From NCBI GenBank assembly GCA_934157205.1, contig CAKPHJ010000022.1, forward strand, positions 1 through 20,961: a stretch of DNA of 20,961 nt, in the 5' to 3' direction. The stretch comes from an uncultured Clostridia bacterium. Its GTDB lineage: Bacteria > Bacillota > Clostridia > TANB77 > CAG-508. This document shows, in pieces, positions 7,810 to 15,440 of the stretch (position 1 is the first letter of the stretch; each line of letters starts with the position of its first letter). Made by a program: the position numbers and the translations under genes. Below the pieces are notes generated by a model, which ran no database searches, was not told the origin of the DNA, and saw nothing but the letters and a program-made list of their open reading frames with translations.

Positions 7810-8575
7810 TTATTGCTGTTCTAATTCGTACATAATAATGCTTAATACACTTAATGCTACTGTTTCTGTTCTTAATATTCTTTTTCCTAATGTTATTATT
7901 TTTACATTTTCATTATTTTCTTTTATTTGTTTTATTTCAGTTTCATCTATTCCGCCCTTCTGGACCTATTAAAACTGCTATATTTATATTTTTACTTAAA
8001 TTTAATTTGTTTTTTAATTTAGTTAATTCATTTTTCAATGTATTATTTTTTTCATTTTCATAAGCTACTAATACTATATCATAATTTTTGCATAAACTAC
8101 AAATATTTTTTAAAGATTCTATATTTTCTATTTTGGGAATAATTCCTCTGCCACTTTGTTTTGCTGCGACTTCTGAAATTTTTTGCCATCTTTGAACTTT
8201 CTTATTTTTTTCTTTTTCATTTAATTTCACTACACATCTTTTCATTTCTGTAGGAATAATATTAAAAACTCCTAATTCCACTGACTTTTGTATTACTAAC
8301 TCCATTTTATCTGATTTTGGTAATCCTTGTAATATAGTTACTTTTATGTTTGATTCTGTATTTAAATTTAATTCTTGTATTATTTTACATTCTATACTTT
8401 TTTCTGTTAAACAATATATTTTACTTAAATAATCTTTTTTTTCATCAACATTACAAATAATTATTTCATCATCTACTTTTTTTCTTAATACATTTTTTAT
8501 ATGGTTTACATCTTCACCTATTATGTTTATATTATCTTCATTTATTTGATCTTTATTAACAAAAAACTTTGGCAT
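7810..8575 (-). CDS. rsmE: 16S rRNA m3U1498 methyltransferase RsmE, needs one +1 frameshift
   Basis: SAM-dependent SPOUT methyltransferase acting on U1498 of 16S rRNA. The N-terminal PUA-like domain (about 1-70) is followed by the SPOUT fold with QGLPKSDKMELVIQKSVELG and the C-terminal knot. The zero frame reaches VLIGPEG then CGG and soon stops (TGA). Skipping the C at 7954 restores GPEGGIDETEIK and then LGKRILRTETVALSVLSIIMYELEQQ, ending TAA at 7810-7812. Both GPEGG and LG.RILR.ETA/V are family signatures forming the SAM site, so the shifted C-terminus is required. Total about 254 residues, normal for the family. Own promoter at 8627-8655; AGGAGG before the ATG. Confidence 0.93.
7951..7954 (-). 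other. +1 frameshift site CGGA in rsmE
   Basis: Coding-strand context is CCA GAA GGG CGG AAT AGA TGA. The zero-frame codon is CGG and a TGA follows two codons later. Omitting the C gives GGG GGA ATA GAT GAA, the conserved GPEGGI.E motif. The restored residue is again glycine. Confidence 0.85.
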
Positions 8576-8593
8576 ATTTCCTCCTCTTTGTAC

Positions 8594-8623
8594 AAAAAAA
8601 TAAGGATAAATATCCTTATTTTT
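8594..8623 (-). terminator. Hairpin plus T-run overlapping the rsmE transcription start
   Basis: 13-base arms (8596-8608 and 8611-8623) are exact reverse complements around a 2-base centre, with core TAAGGATA/TATCCTTA, ending in a run of seven T on the - strand. It has the form of an intrinsic terminator. It lies 50-80 bases after the stop of the upstream unknown gene, so it can end that transcript, but it also begins at about the predicted +1 of the rsmE promoter, so it would be the first structure in the rsmE leader. Confidence 0.6.
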
Positions 8624-8626
8624 CTT

Positions 8627-8655
8627 ATTATATTTGTCTTTTATATATTTGTCAA
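8627..8655 (-). promoter_or_regulatory. Consensus SigA-type promoter upstream of rsmE
   Basis: Perfect TTGACA (8650-8655), 17-base spacer, perfect TATAAT (8627-8632). The predicted start is near 8620, about 45 bases before the rsmE ATG. Likely drives rsmE, the membrane gene and yicC, and perhaps on through remA-rpoZ-gmk-priA-def-fmt, all in the same direction with short gaps. Confidence 0.85.
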
Positions 8656-8675
8656 GATGGTTTATTCTTTATCTT

Positions 8676-9440
8676 TTATATAACCATATTATTTCCTATT
8701 AATTTTGAAATTCTAACTTTATCTTTTTTTAAAGTTTTTTCAATAAATCTAATTGGAGATTTTTTATATAAATTTCCTTCATAAACTTCTGATAATTTAT
8801 AATTATTATCTAAATTTAAATCATAATTATTTTTATTATCATATTCTATTTCATAGTCATTAATATTTATACCATTAAATCTTTTATTTTTTATTGTTAC
8901 ATTTCCTTTAATATTAATAATAACTGCATTGTCATTTAAATTATATTTATTTATTAATTCAGAAGGAAAATCAATATTTAAAATTATTGGTATTTTAACT
9001 AAACTTTTTTTCTTATTATTAGCTATTGTAATCATTATTCCTTCTTCTTTGAAAATTTTACTTTCTATTTTTTTAAATTTTTCCATATGATTTGTTATTA
9101 TTGAAACTCTTTTGTATTGTTTTATAATTTTTTTTATGTTCTGATATGATATTTCACTTAAATCATTTACCAAAATTGCAATTGCGGTTTCTTCTTTTTT
9201 TATTTTCATTTTTTCAGTTAAATAGTCTAAAACTTCTATTGTTAAAACCTCAAATAGCCATTTTCCGTCACATATTTCATATTTGTATGTATATAAATTA
9301 TTTACATAATTTTTGTTCAATTTTAATTTTTTACTTAACACTATTTTTTTGCAATTTGTTCTTTCTAATAATGCTTTTGTTTTTAGTGCTAATCTTTCTG
9401 CCTGCCTTTCGTCTAATATTTCATCTTTTATTGGTAACAT
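8676..9440 (-). CDS. Conserved-looking protein of unknown function
   Basis: 254 residues from the chosen start, not recognised. The ATG at 9440 follows GAGGGAG at 8 bases and gives MLPIKDEILDERQAERLALK. A longer reading from 9530 would begin inside the terminator T-run and is unlikely. No signal peptide or membrane segment. The middle (about 80-170) alternates beta-like (IAILVND, VSIITN, IMITIAN, IPIILNIDFP) and helical stretches, suggesting an alpha/beta fold, but no glycine-rich nucleotide loop or catalytic motif is visible. The C-terminus is rich in Asn, Lys and Tyr. It is flanked by a terminator upstream and the rsmE promoter downstream, so it is probably monocistronic. Confidence 0.7.
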   Translation of the reverse strand: MLPIKDEILDERQAERLALKTKALLERTNCKKIVLSKKLKLNKNYVNNLYTYKYEICDGKWLFEVLTIEVLDYLTEKMKIKKEETAIAILVNDLSEISYQNIKKIIKQYKRVSIITNHMEKFKKIESKIFKEEGIMITIANNKKKSLVKIPIILNIDFPSELINKYNLNDNAVIINIKGNVTIKNKRFNGININDYEIEYDNKNNYDLNLDNNYKLSEVYEGNLYKKSPIRFIEKTLKKDKVRISKLIGNNMVI

Positions 9441-9461
9441 TAGTTTATCTCCCTCTAAATT

Positions 9462-9502
9462 TATTATATTAAAAAATTTTAATATAATATTAGGCTTGTC
9501 AA
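9462..9502 (-). promoter_or_regulatory. Promoter-proximal palindrome upstream of the unknown gene
   Basis: TTGACA at 9497-9502 is a good -35 box; TAAAAT at 9476-9481 is the nearest -10 but at only 15 bases, shorter than optimal. A 28-base AT-only inverted repeat (arms 9462-9474 and 9477-9489, 2-base centre) overlaps the -10/start region. It could be an operator or a leader hairpin just before the ribosome binding site. The inverted repeat is certain; the function is inference. Confidence 0.45.
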
Positions 9503-9519
9503 GTTCTTGAATATAATAC

Positions 9520-9572
9520 AAAAAAATCACCTCTCATATTTTCTTATTATTATATATATGAAAAGTGATTTT
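9520..9572 (-). terminator. Strong intrinsic terminator ending the rimP-truB operon
   Basis: 17-base arms (9556-9572 and 9523-9539) pair throughout with two G:U pairs, core AAAATCAC/GTGATTTT, a 16-base AT-rich loop, and seven T on the - strand (9520-9526). It starts 7 bases after the truB stop codon, so it marks the end of the nusA operon. Confidence 0.85.
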
Positions 9573-9578
9573 ATTTTA

Positions 9579-10436
9579 TTACAAAATTATGTCTCTTTTT
9601 AATTTGTTTTCATTAACAATTCCTGTTCCAATAAATTTGCTATTAGAATATATTTTATATATTCCATTTTTAAATTCAGTTTTTAGTTTTACACCATTTA
9701 AAAACATTTGTAATTTTTCAAAATTGAGATTTATAGATTCATTTTTTTCAAATATTTCTTCAATTTTTATTATTTTACTATTTATATTATTTTTACTTAA
9801 TTCTTCTATTGTTATGGAATTGTTTATATTAAATTCACCAACTTGAATTCTTTTCAATTCTGCCATATAGCCTAAAGTTCCTAATTTATATGCTATATCT
9901 TCACATAAACTTCTTATATATGTACCTTTTGAACATTCAACCATAAAACAGATTTGTTTTTCTTGTTGTAATATTTTTGCTAAACTCATTTTGTAAATTT
10001 TAATTTTTCTAGGTTCTATATTTATCTTTTCGCCTTTTCTTGCATATTCATATAGTTTTTTTCCATTAACTTTTATTGCAGAATACATTGGCGGAATTTG
10101 TTCTTGCTCTCCTAAAAAGCTTTTAAAAACATTTTCTATATTTTCTTTTTTAAGAGCTATATTAGGTACTTCTTTACTTTCTATTATATTTCCTTCAGAA
10201 TCTGCTGTTTCTGTTTTTGCACCTAATTGTAAAACTACTTCATAAATTTTATCATGATTTATTAAATATTTAGAACATAATGTTCCTTTTCCTATTAGCA
10301 AAGGTAAAACTCCTGTTGCCATTGGATCTAGAGTTCCTGTGTGTCCAACTTTTTCATTTGCAATTTTTTTTACTTTATATACAATATCATGTGATGTGCA
10401 ATTTTTTGGTTTGTTAATAATTAATATTCCATTCAT
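9579..10436 (-). CDS. truB: tRNA pseudouridine-55 synthase
   Basis: 285 residues; makes pseudouridine 55 in the T-loop of tRNAs. MNGILIINKPKNCTSHDIV is the N-terminal signature; GHTGTLDPMATGVLPLLIG (31-49) holds the catalytic Asp37. The KxYE element is seen as KIYEVVLQLG, and CSKGTYIRSLCEDI lies near residue 167. The C-terminus is shorter than in species with a full PUA domain, normal for Firmicutes. It follows nrnA by 12 bases and is the last gene of the operon. Confidence 0.96.
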   Translation of the reverse strand: MNGILIINKPKNCTSHDIVYKVKKIANEKVGHTGTLDPMATGVLPLLIGKGTLCSKYLINHDKIYEVVLQLGAKTETADSEGNIIESKEVPNIALKKENIENVFKSFLGEQEQIPPMYSAIKVNGKKLYEYARKGEKINIEPRKIKIYKMSLAKILQQEKQICFMVECSKGTYIRSLCEDIAYKLGTLGYMAELKRIQVGEFNINNSITIEELSKNNINSKIIKIEEIFEKNESINLNFEKLQMFLNGVKLKTEFKNGIYKIYSNSKFIGTGIVNENKLKRDIIL

Positions 10437-10448
10437 TTATATATATCC

Positions 10449-11423
10449 TTATTTTTGTTCTTTTAAAGCTTTTCTTACTTCTCTCATAATTTTTTCTTTA
10501 ACTTGCTCCAAATTTCCTTGTACCAATGCTCCAGCAGCACGTGGATGTCCACCACCACCAAACATAAGACAAATATCTGAAACATTTATGTCTGTTGATG
10601 ACCTTAAAGAAGCCTTATAATAGTTTTCATTGTCTTTTTGTCTTACAAAAATAGATATTTCTACTCCTTCAATTTCTCTGCCTATTTCTACTAATCCTTC
10701 ATGATCTCCTTGTTCTGCATGTGCTTCTTCTTCGTCTTTACTTGTTATATATGTAAAAGTAACTTTTCCATCTTCTAGAATTTCCATTCTATCTACAACT
10801 TTTTTTGTCAATTCAAAATTTGCTTTAGTTCTTGTTTTTAAAGTTCTTTTATATATATCTGGAACATCTACACCTATTCTAATTAAATCAGCTGTAAAAT
10901 CAAATGTATCTGCTGAAACTCCTATGTGTCTAAATCCACCTGTGTCTGTTATAATACCAGTCATTATACATGTTCCAATTTCTTTTGTCATTTCTATTTC
11001 ATAATATTTTGATATTCCTGCTAATATTTCACAACATGCTGGTGAAACTGGATTAACATAATTAAAATCTCCATACATGTTATTACTTCCATGATGATCA
11101 ATTACTATTGTTCTTTTTGCATTTTCAAAATATTCGTTTTTAGATGTTCTTTTTAAATTAGCACTATCTACAGTTATTGCTAAATCGTAGTTTTTTATTT
11201 CTGAATCAGTTTTCACTGTATCAATTTCTGGTAGGAAATTGAAAAGCCTTGAATATTCTGGTATTATTACATCTGCATTTTTTCCAAGTTTTCTTAAAAT
11301 AAGTTTTAAAGCTAATGAACTTCCTACCGCATCTCCGTCTGGAGATTCATGTGTTAAAATTACAATTGTTTCTGCTTTTTTTATTTCTTTTAAAATTTCA
11401 TCCAAAGTCATTTTTATTATCAT
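10449..11423 (-). CDS. nrnA: Bifunctional oligoribonuclease / pAp phosphatase, DHH family
   Basis: 324 residues. DHH/DHHA1 phosphoesterase that degrades nano-RNAs and 3'-phosphoadenosine-5'-phosphate. Motif I is THESPDGDAVGSS (24-36), motif II has Asp86 in ITVDSA, motif III is IDHHGSN (108-114), and the DHHA1 substrate motif is FGGGGHPRAAGA near the end. All metal-binding Asp/His residues are in place. It sits between rbfA and truB, its standard position in Firmicutes nusA operons. ATG at 11423 or 11411 are both possible; AGGAAGG precedes the first by one base and the second by about 13. Confidence 0.94.
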   Translation of the reverse strand: MIIKMTLDEILKEIKKAETIVILTHESPDGDAVGSSLALKLILRKLGKNADVIIPEYSRLFNFLPEIDTVKTDSEIKNYDLAITVDSANLKRTSKNEYFENAKRTIVIDHHGSNNMYGDFNYVNPVSPACCEILAGISKYYEIEMTKEIGTCIMTGIITDTGGFRHIGVSADTFDFTADLIRIGVDVPDIYKRTLKTRTKANFELTKKVVDRMEILEDGKVTFTYITSKDEEEAHAEQGDHEGLVEIGREIEGVEISIFVRQKDNENYYKASLRSSTDINVSDICLMFGGGGHPRAAGALVQGNLEQVKEKIMREVRKALKEQK

Positions 11424-11444
11424 TCCTTCCTAAAAGCACAATTT

Positions 11445-11801
11445 TTATTTTTTCTCTGGTAATATTTCTTTTAAAATTTTATCAATTCTTGTGCCATATT
11501 CTATTGAATCATCTAATTCAAATAGTAATTCAGGTGTGTTTCTTAAGTTTACTTTTCTTGCTAATTCGCTTCTTATAAATCCAGATGATTTTTTTAACCC
11601 TGCTAATGTATCTTTTATATTTTTAGAATTTAAAATACTTACATATACTTTAGCGTATTTTAAATCATTTGTAACTTTTACTTTTGTTACACTTATTAAG
11701 CCTGTAACATTTGGATTTTTTAATTTATAACTTATTATATTGCTAATTTCTTTTCTGTATTCTTCATCAATACGCCCTAATCTTGTTTGATTTTCTGGCA
11801 T
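11445..11801 (-). CDS. rbfA: Ribosome-binding factor A
   Basis: 118 residues, a KH-like fold that helps mature the 5' end of 16S rRNA in the 30S subunit. RLGRIDEEYRKEISNIIS at the N-terminus, VTKVKVTNDLKYAKVYVSIL (38-57) and LRNTPELLFELDDSIEYGTRIDKIL near the C-terminus are the family pattern. Directly after infB (30-base gap), in the conserved infB-rbfA-nrnA-truB order. Confidence 0.95.
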   Translation of the reverse strand: MPENQTRLGRIDEEYRKEISNIISYKLKNPNVTGLISVTKVKVTNDLKYAKVYVSILNSKNIKDTLAGLKKSSGFIRSELARKVNLRNTPELLFELDDSIEYGTRIDKILKEILPEKK

Positions 11802-11831
11802 TTAAATCACATTCCTTCCTTTGAAATTAAA

Positions 11832-14800
11832 TTATCTTTTAATTTCTTCCATAATGTATGCTTCTATAACGTCTCCTTCTTTAATGTCATTATAGTTTTC
11901 AATTTGAATACCACATTCAAATCCTTTTCCAACTTCTTTAACATCATCTTTAAATCTTTTTAAAGTTGCTAAATGTCCATCATGAATTACAACATTTTCA
12001 CGTATTACTCTAACTCCAGCATTTCTTTCTACTTTACCTGAAAGTACATATGCACCAGCAATTGTTCCAACATTTGATATTTTAAATGTTTGTCTTACCT
12101 CAGCATTTCCAATTATTTTTTCTTCAAATTCTGGATCTAACATACCTTTCATAGCTGCTTCGACATCTTCAATAGCTTTATATATAATTGAATATTGTTT
12201 TATTTCTATTTCATCTTTTTCTGCTAATTCTTTAGCTGTATGATCTGGTCTTACATTAAATGCTATTATAATTGCATTAGAAACCTTTGCAAGTGTAACA
12301 TCTGATTGATTAACTGCTCCAGCAGCACTATGAATAACTTTTACTTTTACTTCTTCATTTGACAATTTTTCTAAAGATTGCTTTACTGCCTCTACAGAAC
12401 CTTGAACATCAGCTTTTACAATTAAGTTTAATACTTTTAATTTTCCTTCTTCCATTTGACTAAATAAATTATCTAATGTTACTTTAGCTTGACTATTCAT
12501 TGCTTTTTCTCTTGCCTGACGTTTTCTTCTTTCTATTAAATGTTTAGCCATTTTTTCGTTTTTAACTTCGTAGAATGTTTCCCCAGCTTCTGGAACTTCT
12601 GTTAATCCCATAATTTCAACTGGCGTAGATGGCCCAGCAGCTTTAACATTTTTACCTTTATCATCTTTCATTGCTCTAATTCTACCAATTGAAGAACCAA
12701 CAACTATTGTATCACCTACATCTAAAGTTCCTCTTTGTACAAGTACTGTGGCAATTGCACCTTTAGATTTATCAAGTCTTGCTTCAATTACAGCTCCTTT
12801 AGCTTGTTTATTAGGATTAGCTTTTAATTCTAAAATATCTGCTTCTAGTAATACCATTTCAAGTAATTGATCTATATTTTGATTGTTTTTTGCTGAAATA
12901 GGCACAAATATTGTGTCACCACCCCATTCTTCTGGAACTAAATCATATGCCATTAATTCTTGTTTTACTCTGTCAATATTTGCATCTGGTAAATCAATTT
13001 TGTTAATAGCTACAATAATAGGAATTCCTGCAGATTTAGCATGGTTTATAGCTTCAACTGTTTGTGGTTTTACACCATCATTTGCTGCAACTACAAGAAT
13101 TGCAATATCTGTAATTTGTGCTCCTCTGGCTCTCATTGCTGTAAACGCTTCATGTCCTGGTGTGTCTAAAAATGTAATTTCTCTGTCATTTACTTTTACT
13201 TTATAAGCACCTATTGCTTGTGTTATACCTCCAGCTTCGCCTTCAATTACATTAGTTTTTCTAACTGCATCAAGTAAAGATGTTTTACCATGATCAACAT
13301 GACCCATAACAACAATTACTGGTGGTCTTGTTTGTAAATCTTCTTCTAAATCTTCTGAATCATCAAATAAAATATCTTCTTCAGTAACTGTTTCTTTTTT
13401 ACTTGCTGTTATGCCAAATTCTTGTGCTACTAAATATGCAGTATCAAAATCTATTTCGTTGTTTATAGTAGCCATAATTCCATAACCTAGTAATTTTTTT
13501 ATTACTTCTGCTGTTGTTTTTTTCATTTCAGAAGCTAAATCTTTAACAGTAATATTTTCTGGAATTTCTATATTTGTTAATTTAAATATTTTTTGTTTTG
13601 TTCTTTCTTCCTTATTTTTATTATTATTTTTCTTACCTCTTCTACCACGCTCAGTTGTAAGATCGTAATAATCAAGCATTCCACCATCTTGGTCATCAAA
13701 CATATTTGATAAACTTTTTTGTTGTTTTAAAGATTTTAATTTTACAGCATCAAAATCATTTTGTCCATTATTTCTTTTATTCTTTTTCTTAGATTTATTT
13801 TCTTCAAATTTATTATTATTTTTTTGTTTATCAATAGATTTATTGTATTCTCTAACCGTTTCCTTTTCAACTGTTTCAATAGACATAATATTTTTGATAT
13901 TTTTTTCTATTCCTTTTTCATCTAAAGGTTTTTTTCCATATCTATCATTATTGTTGTTGCGATTATTTCTATTAAATTTATTGTTATTATTTTTATTGTA
14001 AGTATTGTTTGAATTCCTATTTTGACTATTGTTATTTTTATTATAATTATTATGATTACCATTTTGTTGATTTTTATTTTGGTATCTGTTTTGATTATTA
14101 TTATATCCCTTTTTGTAACCATTATTGTTATTATTATTGTTATTATTATTGTTTTTGTAATCTCTATTATTTGCTTTGTTTCCATATTCAGTTTTTTGAT
14201 TTTTTTCTTTTAATTCAGCTTGATTATTTTCTTTTTTCATTGTTATTGGTTGTTCCTTTTCTTCTTTAACTTTTATATTTTCTTTTTGCTCTACTTCTTG
14301 CTTATTATTTTCAATTGGTTTTATTTCTTTTTCTTTAGGTTTTTCTTCTTTGTTATCAGTTGCTTTTTTTGGCTCTGTAACAATTTCTTTATTTTCCTCT
14401 TCTTTTTCTTTTTTATTTTCTTTATTTAAGCCGAAACAATTCACTTACAGTCATAGGCTTGTTTGGTTTATTACGATAAACTATGTTATAGTCTTTATTT
14501 TGTTTTCTTTCAACAAAACCTATATTGCCATTTTTATTTTCTTTCTTTTTTTCTACTTCTTTTTTAGGGCTTTGCTCATCCTCTGCTATAATAACCTCTC
14601 TTCTAATAATAACAGGTGCTTTTCCATCTTTTTGTTGTTCTTTCTTCTTTTCTTCTTTTACCTTAGTTGTACTTGTTTTTTTACTTAATAATTTCGCTTC
14701 TATTTTTTTTGCTTCCTCTTCATCTACTCCACTTAAATGGCTTTTTACACTAATATTTAAGCTACTTGCTACTTCAATTACTTCCTTACTGGTTAAGTTT

Positions 14801-14838
14801 AGTTTCTTTGCTATTTCATGTATTTTTATCTTACCCAA
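11832..14838 (-). CDS. infB: Translation initiation factor IF-2, needs one +1 frameshift
   Basis: Essential GTPase that places formyl-Met-tRNA on the 30S subunit. Segment 1 holds the IF2_N domain (KIKIHEIAKKLNLTSKEVIEVA). After CGGC at 14430-14433 the frame must move +1 to reach GLNKENKKEK, a very long Lys/Glu/Asn linker, a second IF2_N domain (ENITVKDLASEMKKTTAEVIKKL), the G domain (VVMGHVDHGKTSLLDAVR, DTPGHEAF, NKIDL) and domains II-IV. Merged length is about 1001 residues, larger than B. subtilis IF-2 because of the linker. Start: TTG at 14838 sits 6 bases after GGGGGTG and overlaps the ylxQ stop; an in-frame ATG at 14853 lacks a ribosome binding site. A GTG at 14444 in the shifted frame could allow internal initiation of a short form, but no good site precedes it. 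Confidence 0.94.
13930..14175 (-). repeat. Asparagine-codon-rich low-complexity tract in the IF-2 linker
   Basis: Roughly 80 residues dominated by Asn with Lys, Arg, Tyr, Gln and Gly, including an uninterrupted run of 11 Asn encoded by AAT/AAC at 14121-14153. IF-2 linkers are normally variable, charged and disordered; a poly-Asn composition is unusual and is built from imperfect AAT repeats likely to expand and contract by slippage. Confidence 0.8.
14430..14433 (-). other. +1 frameshift site CGGC in infB
   Basis: Coding-strand context is GAA TTG TTT CGG CTT AAA TAA. The zero-frame codon is CGG, with a TAA two codons later. Omitting the C gives TTT GGC TTA AAT AAA GAA, joining the IF2_N segment (TVSELF) to GLNKENKKEK and the whole GTPase. 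The protein cannot be made in full without the shift. Confidence 0.85.
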
Positions 14839-15151
14839 TAACTTCACCCCCATTATTTATTTTTTCTATTTCATTTGCAATATTTTTATCTTGTATTCCT
14901 AGAATTGCTTTATTTGGTTTTCCAATAGCTTTGCTTAATTCATCAATTTCTGAAAATATAATAACTGGGATATTATATTTTTCTGCTAATTTAATGAATT
15001 TTTCTTTTGTTCTATCTGAAGCATTTTTTGCAACAATAATAAGATTTATTTTTTTACTTTTTATTTCAAATTCTACACTATCAGCACCAAAAGATATTTT
15101 TCTAGCTCTAGCAGATAAACCAATTAATCCTAATATTTTCTTATTTGTCAA
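14831..15151 (-). CDS. ylxQ: YlxQ, L7Ae-family RNA-binding protein
   Basis: 106 residues of the L7Ae/L30e/S12e fold that binds kink-turn-like RNA. ILGLIGLSARARKISFGADSVE at the N-terminus and LIIVAKNASDRTKEKF are typical of YlxQ proteins. Starts with TTG at 15151 behind AGAGGTG, overlapping the end of ylxR by 11 bases; its stop overlaps the infB ribosome binding site and start, so these three genes are translationally coupled. Role in ribosome or RNase function is inferred from fold and operon. Confidence 0.93.
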   Translation of the reverse strand: MTNKKILGLIGLSARARKISFGADSVEFEIKSKKINLIIVAKNASDRTKEKFIKLAEKYNIPVIIFSEIDELSKAIGKPNKAILGIQDKNIANEIEKINNGGEVIG

Positions 15152-15401
15152 TAATTACACCTCTTAAATTATTATATATTTCTTCTGATATTTTTATATC
15201 AAGAACTCTATCTAACCTTTTAGACTTTATAGCTTTTTCTAAACATTTTTTTTGATTGCAAATATAAGCTCCTCTTCCTTCCATTTTGCCTGTTAAATCT
15301 ATGTTCACTTCATTATTTTTATTTTTAACAATTCTTATAAATTCTGTTTTGTCTTTTTTTTCATTACATCCCATACAAGTCCTTTGTGGTTGTTTTTTCA
15401 A
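15141..15401 (-). CDS. rnpM: YlxR / RnpM, RNA-binding RNase P modulator
   Basis: 86 residues. RTCMGCNEKKDKTEFIRIV (8-26) and GRGAYICNQKKCLEKAIK are the DUF448/YlxR signatures; Cys9, Cys12, Cys48 and Cys53 may form a structural site. The B. subtilis homologue has been reported to bind RNase P RNA and dampen its activity. The start is TTG at 15401 behind AAAGGAGGG. Lies between nusA and ylxQ as in other Firmicutes. Confidence 0.94.
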   Translation of the reverse strand: MKKQPQRTCMGCNEKKDKTEFIRIVKNKNNEVNIDLTGKMEGRGAYICNQKKCLEKAIKSKRLDRVLDIKISEEIYNNLRGVIIDK

Positions 15402-15440
15402 TGTTTTGTCCCTCCTTTATTGTATGTTTCAAAACATTTT

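Noticed and set aside
14121..14153. Possible CRISPR or tandem repeat array
   Set aside because: The repeat unit is 3 bases and simply encodes Asn in IF-2; no spacers.
13922..14269. Additional reading frames over the Asn-rich part of infB on both strands
   Set aside because: They are low-complexity shadows of the AAT-repeat tract (runs of Ile/Thr or Tyr/Phe) without ribosome binding sites.
4062..14433. Homopolymer sequencing error as the cause of the frameshifts
   Set aside because: None of the sites is a homopolymer slip of the inserted base (contexts TTTCGGC, ATTCGGT, GGACGGA, GGGCGGA), and all four insertions are C, at a codon boundary, before GG. A different systematic error cannot be excluded without reads, so this is listed as the main alternative in the finding.
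4062..14433. P-site slippage (tRNA re-pairing +1 on the mRNA) as the mechanism
   Set aside because: Re-pairing would be good for TTT to TTC and GGG to GGC but poor for ATT to TTC and GGA to GAC, so it does not explain all four sites. A-site reading of GGN or of CGGN as four bases fits better.
4062..14433. Stop codon reassignment (TGA or TAA readthrough)
   Set aside because: The stops after the shift sites are both TAA and TGA, and reading through them would not restore the conserved frame. The same stops end intact genes at the expected lengths.
2949..14838. infB, priA and rsmE as pseudogenes
   Set aside because: IF-2 is essential, all catalytic motifs are intact, there are no extra stops or substitutions beyond the single extra C at each site, and the pattern is identical in all three genes.
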